Shown: in pieces, positions 7,416-15,535 of the stretch
How positions within the stretch are numbered: the first letter of the stretch is position 1
Layout of the letters: each line of letters starts with the position of its first letter
Assembly (NCBI GenBank): GCA_024654005.1
Contig: JANLGX010000148.1
Coordinates: 1-34,461, forward strand
DNA length: 34,461 bases
Direction: 5' to 3'
Source of the DNA: Gemmatimonadaceae bacterium
GTDB taxonomy: Bacteria; Gemmatimonadota; Gemmatimonadetes; Gemmatimonadales; Gemmatimonadaceae
Notes under the pieces: model-generated
What the model saw: the letters and a program-made list of their open reading frames with translations, nothing else
Told to the model about the DNA's origin: nothing
Database searches by the model: none
Position numbers and translations under genes: made by a program

Positions 7416-8695
7416 CCGCCATCGAAGGCCTCCCGACGCGCCAGCCCCGGCGATCCGCGACGCGCGCGGTCCGCGCGGGAGTCGCGACCGACCTGCACCA
7501 TGGCGCGGTGATCCCGCCGCTGCACCTCTCATCTACCTTTTCGTTCGACGGCTTCGGGAAGAAGCGCCAATTCGACTACACGCGGACGGGCAACCCGACA
7601 CGCGAGCATCTTGCCGGTGCGCTCGCCGAGCTGGAAGGCGGGACATCGGCCGTCGTCACGAGCTCCGGGATGTCGGCCGTTGCGCTCGTGCTCCAGCTCG
7701 TGCGGCCCGGCGACCTGGTCCTGGCCGCGCACGATTGCTACGGCGGCACGCACCGCATTCTCCGCTCGCTCGCCGCGCGCGGACAGTTCGAGGTGCTGTT
7801 CACGGATCTCACCTGCGCGGGCGCGACGGAGATCGTATCGGCCAGGAGACCGAAGCTCTTGTGGATTGAGACGCCGAGCAATCCGCTGCTCCGGATCACC
7901 GATCTGGGAAGCGTGATTCGCGCGGGACGCGACGCCGGAGCGATCGTCGCGGTGGACAACACGTTTCTATCGCCTGCGCTTCAACGGCCGCTGGAGTTCG
8001 GCGCCGACCTCGTGGTGCACTCGACGACGAAGTATCTCAACGGCCATAGCGACGTCGTAGGAGGCGCGGTCGTCGCGTCCGATTCGTCGGTGGGGGAGGA
8101 GCTCGCCTGGTGGGCGAACTGTCTCGGCCTCACCGGCTCGCCGTTCGACAGCTTTCTCACGCTCCGCGGCGTACGCACGTTGGAAGCGAGACTACGGGTT
8201 CACTGCGAGAACGCCGCCCGTGTGGTGGACACGCTTTCCAATCACTCCGCCGTGCAGCGCGTCTTCTATCCCGGGCTCCCGTCCCATCCCGGCCACCTGG
8301 TGGCCGCGTCCCAACAGGACGGCTTCGGCGCCATGGTGAGCTTCGAGCTGCGCGGCGGTCGCCCGGCGCTCGAACGTTTCGTCGCCGATCTTGAGTGCTT
8401 CACGTTGGCGGAGTCGCTTGGCGGCGTGGAGAGCCTCGTGGCGCATCCTGCCACGATGACCCACGCGTCGATGGACGAGGCGGCTCGCGCGACCGCCGGG
8501 ATCGACGACAGCCTGCTGAGGCTCTCCGTCGGCATCGAGCACGCCGACGATCTTTGCGAGGATCTGGTTTCCGCGTTGGACGCTTCCCGCCGACGCCATG
8601 CGTGGAATCAGGCGCCGCGGGCGCGCGGTGCCACGATCCCCGTGCTCCAGGCCGGCGATACGGTCCGCTTGGCCGGAGGGCAGCCCATGGCGTAG
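7412..8695 (+). CDS. metB: cystathionine gamma-synthase / O-acylhomoserine PLP lyase
   Basis: 427 residues of the Cys/Met metabolism PLP family. It joins O-acylhomoserine to cysteine (or sulfide) by gamma-replacement. Landmarks: YTRTGNPTREHLAGALAELE (56-75), SSGMSAV (84-90), ETPSNPLL (153-160), VDNTF (181-185) with the pyridine-binding D182, and HSTTKYLNGHSDVVGG (203-218) with Schiff-base lysine K207. The late SLGGVESLVAHPATMTHA is also typical. The length and motifs favour cystathionine gamma-synthase over the ~430-residue sulfhydrylase subgroup, but the two are hard to separate. The last ~30 residues after SRRRHAW are an extra low-complexity tail. Start overlaps the metX stop (ATGA). It is the last gene of the operon. 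Confidence 0.92.
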   Translation: MTAIEGLPTRQPRRSATRAVRAGVATDLHHGAVIPPLHLSSTFSFDGFGKKRQFDYTRTGNPTREHLAGALAELEGGTSAVVTSSGMSAVALVLQLVRPGDLVLAAHDCYGGTHRILRSLAARGQFEVLFTDLTCAGATEIVSARRPKLLWIETPSNPLLRITDLGSVIRAGRDAGAIVAVDNTFLSPALQRPLEFGADLVVHSTTKYLNGHSDVVGGAVVASDSSVGEELAWWANCLGLTGSPFDSFLTLRGVRTLEARLRVHCENAARVVDTLSNHSAVQRVFYPGLPSHPGHLVAASQQDGFGAMVSFELRGGRPALERFVADLECFTLAESLGGVESLVAHPATMTHASMDEAARATAGIDDSLLRLSVGIEHADDLCEDLVSALDASRRRHAWNQAPRARGATIPVLQAGDTVRLAGGQPMA

Positions 8696-8724
8696 TTTCA
8701 GCCAATCGCGGCAAGTCCCGAACC

Positions 8725-10272
8725 ATGACGTGTAACGTGAACAGACTCGATCGACAACTGATTGCGCGGAGCGCACTCCTCGCGGGGCTCGTTGTGGCGG
8801 GCATTGGTGCCTTGTCTCCCGCGGGCGCGCAGGTCGCTTCCGGCCAACGCTACGACCGCCTGGCGATTCGCAACGCCACGATCATCAACGGCAACGGCAC
8901 GCCCGCTTCCGGCCCCGCCGACATCGTGATCCAGGGGAACACGATCGCCGAGATAGTCTGGCTCGATCCCGTCGCCGTGCGCGAGGGCAGGGCCCGCCGC
9001 CCTGCGGCGGACGCCGAGATCGACGCGACCGGAAAGTTCGTGCTCCCGGGATTGATCAACGCCCACGGGCACGTGCAGGAGGAGCGCGGCGGGATCCCGC
9101 AGCCCCTCGATTACGAGCTCAAGCTCTGGCTCGCCTCCGGCATCACGACGGTCAGAGACGTCGGGTCGCCGACGGAGCGGACTCTCGCGCTGCGCGAGCA
9201 GAGCCGCCTCAACACGATCGCCGCGCCCCGGCTGTACGTGTACGCGCAGTTCGGCCGGCGCCCGACACCGACGAATCCGGAGCTGGCCCGCGCGCGCGTG
9301 CGCGAGCTGAAGGCGCTCGGCGTGGACGGCATCAAGACGACCGGAATCGACCGCGACATACTTGCCGCGCTGCTCGATGAAGCGCACAAGGTCGGACTGA
9401 AGGTGGCGCACCACGCCGGGGTCGAGGAGAGCAATGCGTGGGACGACATCCGCGGCGGGACCAGCAGCATCGAGCACTGGTACGGCGTCCCGGACGCCGC
9501 GATCTCCGGCGGGGTGCAGAACTTTCCGGCCGACTACGATTACCGCGACGAAGTCGATCGCTTCCGCTACGCGGGCCGCCTCTGGCGCGAGGCCGATTCT
9601 ACGCGACTCGTCGCGGTGCTCGACTCGATGGTCGCGGCGAAAGTCGCCTGGGTTCCCACGCTAGTCATCTACGAAGCGAGCAGGGACCTGCAGCGCGCGC
9701 AGACGCAGCCGTGGTTCGCCGACTACCTGCACCCGACTCTCGAGCGCTACTTCCGCCCCGATCCGGCCAACCACGGCTCGTACTTCTTCGGCTGGACCAC
9801 GACCGACGAGACGTTCTGGAAGGAGAACTACCGGATCTGGATGCGCGCGCTGCGCGAGTTCGAGCGCCGCGGCGGGCTGATCGGCGCGGGCGAGGACGCG
9901 GGGTTTATCTACCAGATGTACGGCTTCGGCTTGATTCGCGAGCTGGAGCTGCACGAGGAAGCCGGCTTCCATCCGATCAAGGTCATTCAGCACGCCACCG
10001 GCAACAACGCGCGCATTCTCGGCGAGGAGCACCGGCTCGGCCGGATCCGCGCCGGCTACCTTGCCGACTTGATAGTCGTGAACGGGAATCCGCTGGCCAA
10101 CCTCAAGGTGCTGTATCCAACGGGTGTGGAGGAGATTCAGGGCGGCCGCGCGGTCCGCACCGGCGGCGTGGAATGGACGATCAAGGATGGAATTCCCTAT
10201 CACGGGCCGACGTTGCTGCGCGAGGTCAAGGAGATAGTAGCCGCGGCGAGGGCGGGGGCTGCTCGTGATTAG
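8725..10272 (+). CDS. secreted amidohydrolase (imidazolonepropionase-like)
   Basis: 515 residues. Residues 1-36 form a signal peptide (hydrophobic LLAGLVVAGIGALSPAGAQ), so it acts outside the cytoplasm. After a small beta domain (RLAIRNATIINGNG) comes the amidohydrolase barrel: metal-binding HGH at 114-116 in LPGLINAHGHVQ, HHAGV, SSIEHWYG, GAGEDAGF and the C-terminal LGRIRAGYLADLIVVNGNPL that closes the composite beta sandwich. The family hydrolyses C-N bonds in cyclic amides, dipeptides and similar compounds; the substrate is unknown. The start was chosen for the signal peptide. The stop TAG (10270-10272) is inside the first two heptamer units of the downstream repeat array, so the array supplies the C-terminus. 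Confidence 0.88.
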   Translation: MTCNVNRLDRQLIARSALLAGLVVAGIGALSPAGAQVASGQRYDRLAIRNATIINGNGTPASGPADIVIQGNTIAEIVWLDPVAVREGRARRPAADAEIDATGKFVLPGLINAHGHVQEERGGIPQPLDYELKLWLASGITTVRDVGSPTERTLALREQSRLNTIAAPRLYVYAQFGRRPTPTNPELARARVRELKALGVDGIKTTGIDRDILAALLDEAHKVGLKVAHHAGVEESNAWDDIRGGTSSIEHWYGVPDAAISGGVQNFPADYDYRDEVDRFRYAGRLWREADSTRLVAVLDSMVAAKVAWVPTLVIYEASRDLQRAQTQPWFADYLHPTLERYFRPDPANHGSYFFGWTTTDETFWKENYRIWMRALREFERRGGLIGAGEDAGFIYQMYGFGLIRELELHEEAGFHPIKVIQHATGNNARILGEEHRLGRIRAGYLADLIVVNGNPLANLKVLYPTGVEEIQGGRAVRTGGVEWTIKDGIPYHGPTLLREVKEIVAAARAGAARD

Positions 10273-10391
10273 TGATTCGTGATTAGTGATTGGTAACAGC
10301 CAAACCGTTTCGCGGCTGTCACCGAACACAGTTCACGAGTGACCAATCACCAATCACCAATCACCAATCACCAATCACTAATCACCAGTCA
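10265..10391. repeat. heptamer fold-back array A
   Basis: Four tandem 7-base units GTGATTA/C/A/G at 10265-10292 form the left arm. The core is GTAACAGCC, a 12-base loop, then GGCTGTCAC (a short perfect stem ACAGCC/GGCTGT). The right arm has seven units at 10343-10391: five CCAATCA, one CTAATCA, one CCAGTCA. The arms are complementary apart from G-T style differences. The left arm contains the stop of the upstream amidohydrolase and the right arm ends on the base before the ATG of the next gene (10392), leaving no room for a ribosome binding site. Confidence 0.95.
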
Positions 10392-12512
10392 ATGAATCGC
10401 CTCCTCCTCCTCAGCCTCTCAGTCGCCAGTATGGCGGCGCCAGCCCTCGCCCAGACTCCCGCTGAGCTCATCGTCACCGCGGATCGCATCTACACCGTCG
10501 AGCCGGGGCCGCACGTGCATGCGATCGCGATTTCCGACGGCCGCTTCGTGTATGCCGGCACGCGCCAGGGAGCGGAGCGGTATCGTGGGCCCAACACGCG
10601 CTCCATGGATTTCCCGGGCGCGTACATCTACCCGGGGTTGGCGGACGCGCACGCGCACATCAGTGGACTCGGCACGTCGCTCGAGCGCGTGCGGCTGGAC
10701 GAGACGCGCACCTACGAGGAGGTCATAGCGCGCGTCGTGGAGCGCGCGGCGGCGCTTCCGTCCGGCGAATGGATCCTCGGACGCGGGTGGGATCAGACGC
10801 GCTGGCCGGTGAAGGACTTTCCGACCCACGACGCGCTGACCCGCGCGGTACCGAATCACCCGGTGGTGATCACGCGGGTGGACGGACACGCGCTGCTGGC
10901 GAACGCGCGCGCGATGGAGCTCGCCGGCATCACCCCCGCGACCCGCGATCCGGCGGGCGGCCGGATCGTCCGCGACGCATCGGGCCGGCCGACGGGAGTG
11001 TTCGTCGATAACGCCGAGAACCTGGTAAACCGGGTAGTGCCGCGCGCCACGCCCGCGCAGACGCGACGGCGGCTGCTCGCGGCCGTGCGGGAAGTGCATA
11101 AATGGGGGCTGACCAGCGTGCACGACGCCGGCGAGTCGCGCGGCACGATCGACTTGATCGAGTCGATGGCGGCGCAAGGCGATTTCGATCTGCGCACCTA
11201 CATAATGATCTCGGCCGACACCGCGGACGAGCGGCACTACTTCAGCCGCGGGCCGGTGAACGGCGCGCACGGCAACCGCGTCTGGATCCGCACCGTCAAG
11301 GTGTACGCCGACGGCGCGCTCGGCTCGCGCGGAGCCGCGCTGCTCGCGCCGTACGCCGACGATCTGGACAACACCGGCCTGCTCGTCACTCCGCCCGAGC
11401 GCATACAGAGTCTCGTGCACTCCGCGCTCGCCGCCGGCTTCCAGGTCGCGACGCACGCGATCGGCGACCGCGGCAACCGCATAGCGCTGGATGCGTACGA
11501 GGCGGGCCTCCGCCGCGCGCCGGCGCGCGATCATCGCTTCCGCGTGGAGCACGCGCAGGTGATCGCGCTCACCGACATCCCGCGATTCGCGCGGCTCGGA
11601 GTCATCCCGTCCATGCAGGCGAGCCATCAGCGCAGCGACATGCGCTGGGCGGAGGAGCGGGTGGGGCCGCAGCGGATCCGCGGCGCGTATGCCTGGAGGA
11701 AGCTGCTGCGGACCGGCGTAGTCATCCCCAACGGCAGCGACGCGCCGGTGGAATCGGTGAATCCGCTCATCTCGTTCTACGCCGCCGTCACGCGGCAGGA
11801 CGAGAGCGGCTACCCGCCCGGCGGCTGGTACCCCGCCGAGCGCATGACCAGGACCGAAGCGTTGAAGGCGATGACGATATGGCCGGCCTTCGCGGGCTTT
11901 CAGGAGTCGCTCATGGGCTCCATCAAGACGGGGAAGCTCGCGGACTTTACCGTGCTCGACCGCGACATCATGACGGTGCCGGCGAATCAGATTCTCTCCG
12001 CGAACGTGGTCGCGACGTTCGTGGGCGGCCGCCAGGTGTACAGCCGCGCCGTCGCGCAGCAGCCGCGGCAGGCGCCCGATCCACGCATCCACCCGGAGCC
12101 GGTCTTTCCGCTGCTCCCGCCGGGATTCGCGCTGGATTCCGCCGCGGTCGTGAGCACGGTACAGCGCTTTCATGCCGCGCTCGCGGCCGGTGACAGCGCG
12201 GCCGCGCTGTCGTACCTGGACGACGACGTCGTCGTGCTCGAGTCCGGCGGCGTGGAGACGCACGAGGAATACAGGTCGCACCATCTCCCGGCCGACATCG
12301 CGTTCGCGCGCGCCGTCCCGGCCAATCGCGGATCCATGCGCGTGCGTGTCGAGGGGAACGCCGCGTGGGTCTCGTCCATGAGCGTCATGCAGGGCCAGTT
12401 CAACGGCAGAGCGGTGAACTCCGCCGGCGCGGAGCTGATGGTGCTCCGGCGGACCGAGGCCGGATGGAAGATCAGCGCGATTCACTGGTCGTCGCGCGCG
12501 AGGAGACCATAG
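10392..12512 (+). CDS. secreted YtcJ-like amidohydrolase with a C-terminal NTF2-like domain
   Basis: 706 residues. Residues 1-21 are a signal peptide (MNRLLLLSLS... PALAQ). The central part is an Amidohydro_3 (YtcJ/exoenzyme-like) domain: LIVTADRIYTV, metal-binding HAH at 87-89 in PGLADAHAHISG, GEWILGRGWDQTRW, FVDNAENLV, TVKVYADGALGSRGAALL, THAIGDRGN, RVEHAQV, and NGSDAPVESVNPL with the late metal-binding aspartate. Residues about 583-706 (AVVSTVQRFHAALAAGD ... GWKISAIHWSS) look like a SnoaL/DUF4440-type NTF2-like domain, an unusual addition. Substrate unknown. The leader directly before the ATG consists wholly of heptamer repeats; an upstream start near 10290 is open but would be translated from the repeat and lacks family similarity. 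Confidence 0.9.
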   Translation: MNRLLLLSLSVASMAAPALAQTPAELIVTADRIYTVEPGPHVHAIAISDGRFVYAGTRQGAERYRGPNTRSMDFPGAYIYPGLADAHAHISGLGTSLERVRLDETRTYEEVIARVVERAAALPSGEWILGRGWDQTRWPVKDFPTHDALTRAVPNHPVVITRVDGHALLANARAMELAGITPATRDPAGGRIVRDASGRPTGVFVDNAENLVNRVVPRATPAQTRRRLLAAVREVHKWGLTSVHDAGESRGTIDLIESMAAQGDFDLRTYIMISADTADERHYFSRGPVNGAHGNRVWIRTVKVYADGALGSRGAALLAPYADDLDNTGLLVTPPERIQSLVHSALAAGFQVATHAIGDRGNRIALDAYEAGLRRAPARDHRFRVEHAQVIALTDIPRFARLGVIPSMQASHQRSDMRWAEERVGPQRIRGAYAWRKLLRTGVVIPNGSDAPVESVNPLISFYAAVTRQDESGYPPGGWYPAERMTRTEALKAMTIWPAFAGFQESLMGSIKTGKLADFTVLDRDIMTVPANQILSANVVATFVGGRQVYSRAVAQQPRQAPDPRIHPEPVFPLLPPGFALDSAAVVSTVQRFHAALAAGDSAAALSYLDDDVVVLESGGVETHEEYRSHHLPADIAFARAVPANRGSMRVRVEGNAAWVSSMSVMQGQFNGRAVNSAGAELMVLRRTEAGWKISAIHWSSRARRP

Positions 12513-12516
12513 ACCA

Positions 12517-12645
12517 GTGATTAGTGATTAGTTATTGGTGATTAGTGACAGCAACGACGGTCGTTGAACTAATCACTAATCACTAATCACTAATCACTAA
12601 TCACTAATCACTAATCACTAAGCACTAATCACTAATCACTAATCA
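12517..12645. repeat. heptamer fold-back array B
   Basis: The left arm has units GTGATTA, GTGATTA, GTTATTG, GTGATTA, GTGACAG from 12517 to 12551. The centre is a hairpin CAACGA-CGG-TCGTTG (12552-12566). The right arm has eleven units at 12569-12645, all CTAATCA except one CTAAGCA. The array starts 4 bases after the amidohydrolase stop and ends 8 bases before the DinB ATG. The 32-base core (12545-12576) matches array C at 27 of 32 positions, so the two are copies of one element. Confidence 0.97.
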
Positions 12646-12653
12646 CCGGTCTT

Positions 12654-13175
12654 ATGACGAACCCGCGTTTCCCCATCGGCGAGTATCAGCAGCCCGACAA
12701 GCTTTCTGAAGCCGGGCGGGCCGCGGCCATCGCGAAGATCGACGCGATGCCCGCGACGCTCCGCGCCGCGGTGGCCGGCATGTCCGACGCGCAGCTCGAC
12801 AGCACTTATCGGGAAGGGAGCTGGACGCTGCGACAGGTGGTGCATCACCTCGCCGACAGTCACGTGAACTCCTACACTCGCTTCCGCCTGGCGCTCACGG
12901 AAGATCACCCCAGGATAAAGCCGTACGACGAGAGGAAGTGGGCCGAGCTCGAGGACGCGCGCACGCTGCCGGTAGAAGTCTCGCTCAAGTTGCTCGAGGC
13001 GCTGCATTCACGCTGGGTGACGCTGCTGCGCTCCCTGAAGCCGGCCGACTTTGAGCGAACGATCGATCATCCGGAGAACGGCACGATGTCGATCGATCAG
13101 CTCCTCGCGATGTACGCCTGGCACGGGGAGCACCATGTCGCGCACATCAGGCTGGCGCGGGAGCGGGGGAACTGA
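12654..13175 (+). CDS. DinB-like / YfiT-type putative metal-dependent hydrolase or transferase
   Basis: 173 residues, close to the 178 of Bacillus subtilis YfiT, a four-helix DinB_2 family protein. Metal ligands are expected among H64/H65 (VVHHLADSH) and H160/H164 (WHGEHHVAHI), the right spacing for the family triad. The conserved RFPIGEY start and YDERKWAE segment also fit. Some DinB/YfiT relatives are thiol S-transferases (bacillithiol or other low-molecular-weight thiols); the substrate here is unknown. The gene is bounded on both sides by heptamer arrays B and C, like a cassette, and lacks a ribosome binding site before its ATG. Confidence 0.88.
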   Translation: MTNPRFPIGEYQQPDKLSEAGRAAAIAKIDAMPATLRAAVAGMSDAQLDSTYREGSWTLRQVVHHLADSHVNSYTRFRLALTEDHPRIKPYDERKWAELEDARTLPVEVSLKLLEALHSRWVTLLRSLKPADFERTIDHPENGTMSIDQLLAMYAWHGEHHVAHIRLARERGN

Positions 13176-13176
13176 A

Positions 13177-13277
13177 GTGATTAGTGATTGGTGATTAGTG
13201 ATTAGTGACTGCAACAGCGGTGCTTGAACTAATCACTAATCACTAATCACCAATCACTAATCACTAATCACTAATCA
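13177..13277. repeat. heptamer fold-back array C
   Basis: Left arm: GTGATTA, GTGATTG, GTGATTA, GTGATTA, GTGACTG (13177-13211). Centre: CAACAGCGGTGCTTG (13212-13226). Right arm: seven units at 13229-13277, CTAATCA with one CCAATCA. It lies between two convergent genes: it begins 1 base after the DinB stop and contains the TAG stop (13273-13271, minus strand) of the GlmU-like gene. It could fold as a bidirectional terminator, but it lacks the usual GC-rich stem. Confidence 0.97.
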
Positions 13278-14470
13278 CCTGTCTTCCCGTACGCTGCGCG
13301 CAGCAGCTCCCGAGCCCGCTCGCTCAGCTCCACATGCCTCCGCGCCATCATCCGCTCCGCGACCTCCAGAAACTTGTCGATCTCGTACCGCTCGCCGTCG
13401 CCCCAGGCGAACGGCGGCACTGATTTCGGCGGCATGCCCGGCCCGAACACGTTCGCGCCGGCGCCGACGATCGTGCCGGTCGTCAGCATGGTACCGATCC
13501 CCGTCTTGGAGTAGTCGCCGAAGAACGACCCGAGGAACTGCTGCTTCGTCCCCTGCATACCATTCGCGGTCTGGAGCTGCACGGGGCCGTAGGTGTTCTT
13601 CATGTTGCTCGTGGTCGTGCCGGCTCCGAGGTTGACCCAGCGGCCGAGATAGGAGTGGCCGAGGAACCCGGTGTGCCCCTTGTTGCTGTGGCCCAGCACG
13701 ATGGTGTTGGAGACCTCTCCCCGGATCTTGCTCACTTCGCCGAGCGAGCTCGACGCTATTCGGTCGCCGACGATCACGCAGTTCTCCCCGATGTAGCACG
13801 GGCCCGTGATGCGCGTGAATGCAGCGATCTCAGCGCCGCGCCGGATCAGAACCGGTCCGCCCGTGAGATCGAACACCACTTGCGGCTCGACCTTCGCGCC
13901 CGCTTCGCAGAACAACGGGTGCTCGCCGAGCACGATGCAGTCGCGGGGAGTCGTCACCTCGAGCTCGACGCCGAGCGTCGGGATGTCCTCCCGCAGCTGC
14001 TCCACCAGCGTGCCGATGAGATCCCAGACGTTCTCGATCCACCGGCCGGCGACCTCCACACCCTTCGCGCGCTCCTGCGCCAGCTCCTCCAGCGAGAGCT
14101 GTCCCTCGCCGAACCGGGATGCGTGATGGCTGGAGCTGAGGCGTACGGCCACTACCTTGCCGCCGTTCTTCCAGACTCGCGTCTTCGGGTCGACCTTGGC
14201 GGCCCTCAACGCGGGCACGAAGCGGGAGTTGGCTACGAGACTGCCCGGCACGACGTCCGAGTCCGAGCACACCGCGGGCGGCGCGTCCGGCTCGTCGAAC
14301 GCGGCGAGGTGCGCCGCGCCGATGAATCCGGTGACCGCGGTCCCGAGCGCGCGCTCCCATCTTTTCCGGATCAGCTCGGCACCGGCCCGCAGCTCGGACA
14401 CCGGCCGCGTCAGCGCGAACGGCTCGAACGCCCGCGCCGCGGCATCGTCGTACAGAAAGAGATCGCTCAC
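13271..14470 (-). CDS. GlmU-like sugar-1-phosphate nucleotidyltransferase / acetyltransferase (alternative bacterial GlmU type)
   Basis: 399 residues from a GTG at 14470 that overlaps the upstream stop by GTGA. The N-terminus FLYDDAAARAFEPFALTRPVSELRAG...IRKRWE matches the alternative GlmU group known from Bacteroidetes, which lacks the classical LAGGxGTR loop. Residues about 178-340 form a left-handed beta-helix acyltransferase domain (GEHPLFCEAGAKV, GPVLIRRGAEI, GPCYIGENCVIVGD, GHSYLGRWVNLGAGTTTSN). The group is thought to make UDP-N-acetylglucosamine or a similar nucleotide sugar for the cell envelope. It is third in a minus-strand set after a response regulator and a mannose-1-phosphate guanylyltransferase. 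The final TGD-stop is read from repeat array C. The exact sugar is uncertain. Confidence 0.85.
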   Translation of the reverse strand: MSDLFLYDDAAARAFEPFALTRPVSELRAGAELIRKRWERALGTAVTGFIGAAHLAAFDEPDAPPAVCSDSDVVPGSLVANSRFVPALRAAKVDPKTRVWKNGGKVVAVRLSSSHHASRFGEGQLSLEELAQERAKGVEVAGRWIENVWDLIGTLVEQLREDIPTLGVELEVTTPRDCIVLGEHPLFCEAGAKVEPQVVFDLTGGPVLIRRGAEIAAFTRITGPCYIGENCVIVGDRIASSSLGEVSKIRGEVSNTIVLGHSNKGHTGFLGHSYLGRWVNLGAGTTTSNMKNTYGPVQLQTANGMQGTKQQFLGSFFGDYSKTGIGTMLTTGTIVGAGANVFGPGMPPKSVPPFAWGDGERYEIDKFLEVAERMMARRHVELSERARELLRAAYGKTGD

Positions 14471-15507
14471 GAGATGCTCTTGATTTCCGGCGGAAGGGAG
14501 TCGACGAGCTTCTTCAGATCCTCCGACTTCTCCACCGTGGTTACGAGCGTCAAGCCAGGCCGGCTCACCACCACCAGGCCGTCCACGCCGTACATCACCA
14601 CCGCGCCGCGCTCGGCATGCACCACGTTGTCGCGCGCCTCGAGCAGATGGGTGCGGCCATGCCGCACGTTGCCCGCCTCGTCCGCCGCGCGCGCGCGGCG
14701 GAGCGCGCTCCACGTGCCTATGTCGTCCCACCCGAACTCGCCGCGCACGACCAGCACGTTCGAGCTGCGCTCGAGCACGCCCACGTCCACCGACACGGAT
14801 TTCACGAACGCGAAGAACTCGTCGCGCGAGCGCCCGCGCGGGAGCGCGTGCCGCTCCAGCGCGGGCGTCACCTCGGGCGAGTGCCGCCGCAGCTCCTCGA
14901 TGAAATCGGAGGCCCGCCAGCAGAAGATCCCCGAATTCCACAGCGCGCCGGATCCGACGAGCAGCTTCGCTCCCTCACGGCCCGGCTTCTCGATGAACCG
15001 CCGCACGCGGAACCCGGCGTCCACCGCCGCGCCCGGCTCGATGTAGCCGAATCCCGTGTCGGGTCGGGTGGGCACGATCCCGACCGTCACCAGCGCGCGC
15101 TTCGATTCCGCGAGGGTCGCCGCGTTCCGCAATGTTTCCGCGAACAGAGCGTCGTCCCTGATCGCCCAGTCGGCGTGGATGCAGATCATCGTGCCGTCCT
15201 TCTCCCGCGCGACGATCTCCGACGCCGCCCACGCGAGCGCCGCCGCGGTGCCGCTCGGCCGCGGCTCGGGGATGACGTTCTCCGGCGGGATTCGCGGGAG
15301 AGCGCGCGCGACGGCGTCCCGCAGCTCGGCGTTGGTGAGCACCAGTGTGTTGGCCGGCTCCGCGACCAGCGCCATGCGCCGCGCGGCGTTGGCCAGCAGC
15401 GGCTCTCCATCCACGAGCGGGAGGAGCTGCTTCGGGCGCGACGGCGTGCTCAGCGGCCAGAAGCGGGAGCCGATCCCGCCGGCCAGTATCACCGCCCACC
15501 TCGTCAC
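14467..15507 (-). CDS. manC: mannose-1-phosphate guanylyltransferase
   Basis: 346 residues, the size of single-domain GDP-mannose pyrophosphorylases, which join GTP and mannose-1-phosphate. Landmarks: AVILAGGIGSRFWPLSTPSRPKQLL near residues 5-30 (nucleotide loop and activating lysine), ENVIPEPRPSGTAAAL, DTGFGYIEPG, RFIEKPG, LWNSGIFCW and EFGWDDIGTWSAL. The usual PADH motif reads HADW; the aspartate is retained. Start is a GTG at 15507, where the family N-terminus begins. It lies 28 bases after the response regulator stop and overlaps the GlmU-like gene. GDP-mannose would feed polysaccharide or glycoconjugate synthesis. Confidence 0.93.
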   Translation of the reverse strand: MTRWAVILAGGIGSRFWPLSTPSRPKQLLPLVDGEPLLANAARRMALVAEPANTLVLTNAELRDAVARALPRIPPENVIPEPRPSGTAAALAWAASEIVAREKDGTMICIHADWAIRDDALFAETLRNAATLAESKRALVTVGIVPTRPDTGFGYIEPGAAVDAGFRVRRFIEKPGREGAKLLVGSGALWNSGIFCWRASDFIEELRRHSPEVTPALERHALPRGRSRDEFFAFVKSVSVDVGVLERSSNVLVVRGEFGWDDIGTWSALRRARAADEAGNVRHGRTHLLEARDNVVHAERGAVVMYGVDGLVVVSRPGLTLVTTVEKSEDLKKLVDSLPPEIKSIS

Positions 15508-15535
15508 CGCCGGGTCCCCGCAACGACGCGACGCA

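Noticed and set aside
10419-12485. A 688-codon open frame on the minus strand
   Set aside because: It mirrors the amidohydrolase, whose motifs are all on the plus strand; the antisense peptide has no recognisable domain.
10265-13277. Repeat arrays considered as CRISPR
   Set aside because: The repeat unit is 7 bases with no spacers, the arms are inverted relative to each other, and no cas gene is nearby.
13655-15046. A 463-codon plus-strand frame
   Set aside because: It is antisense to the GlmU-like and manC genes, both clearly supported by motifs and a GTGA overlap.
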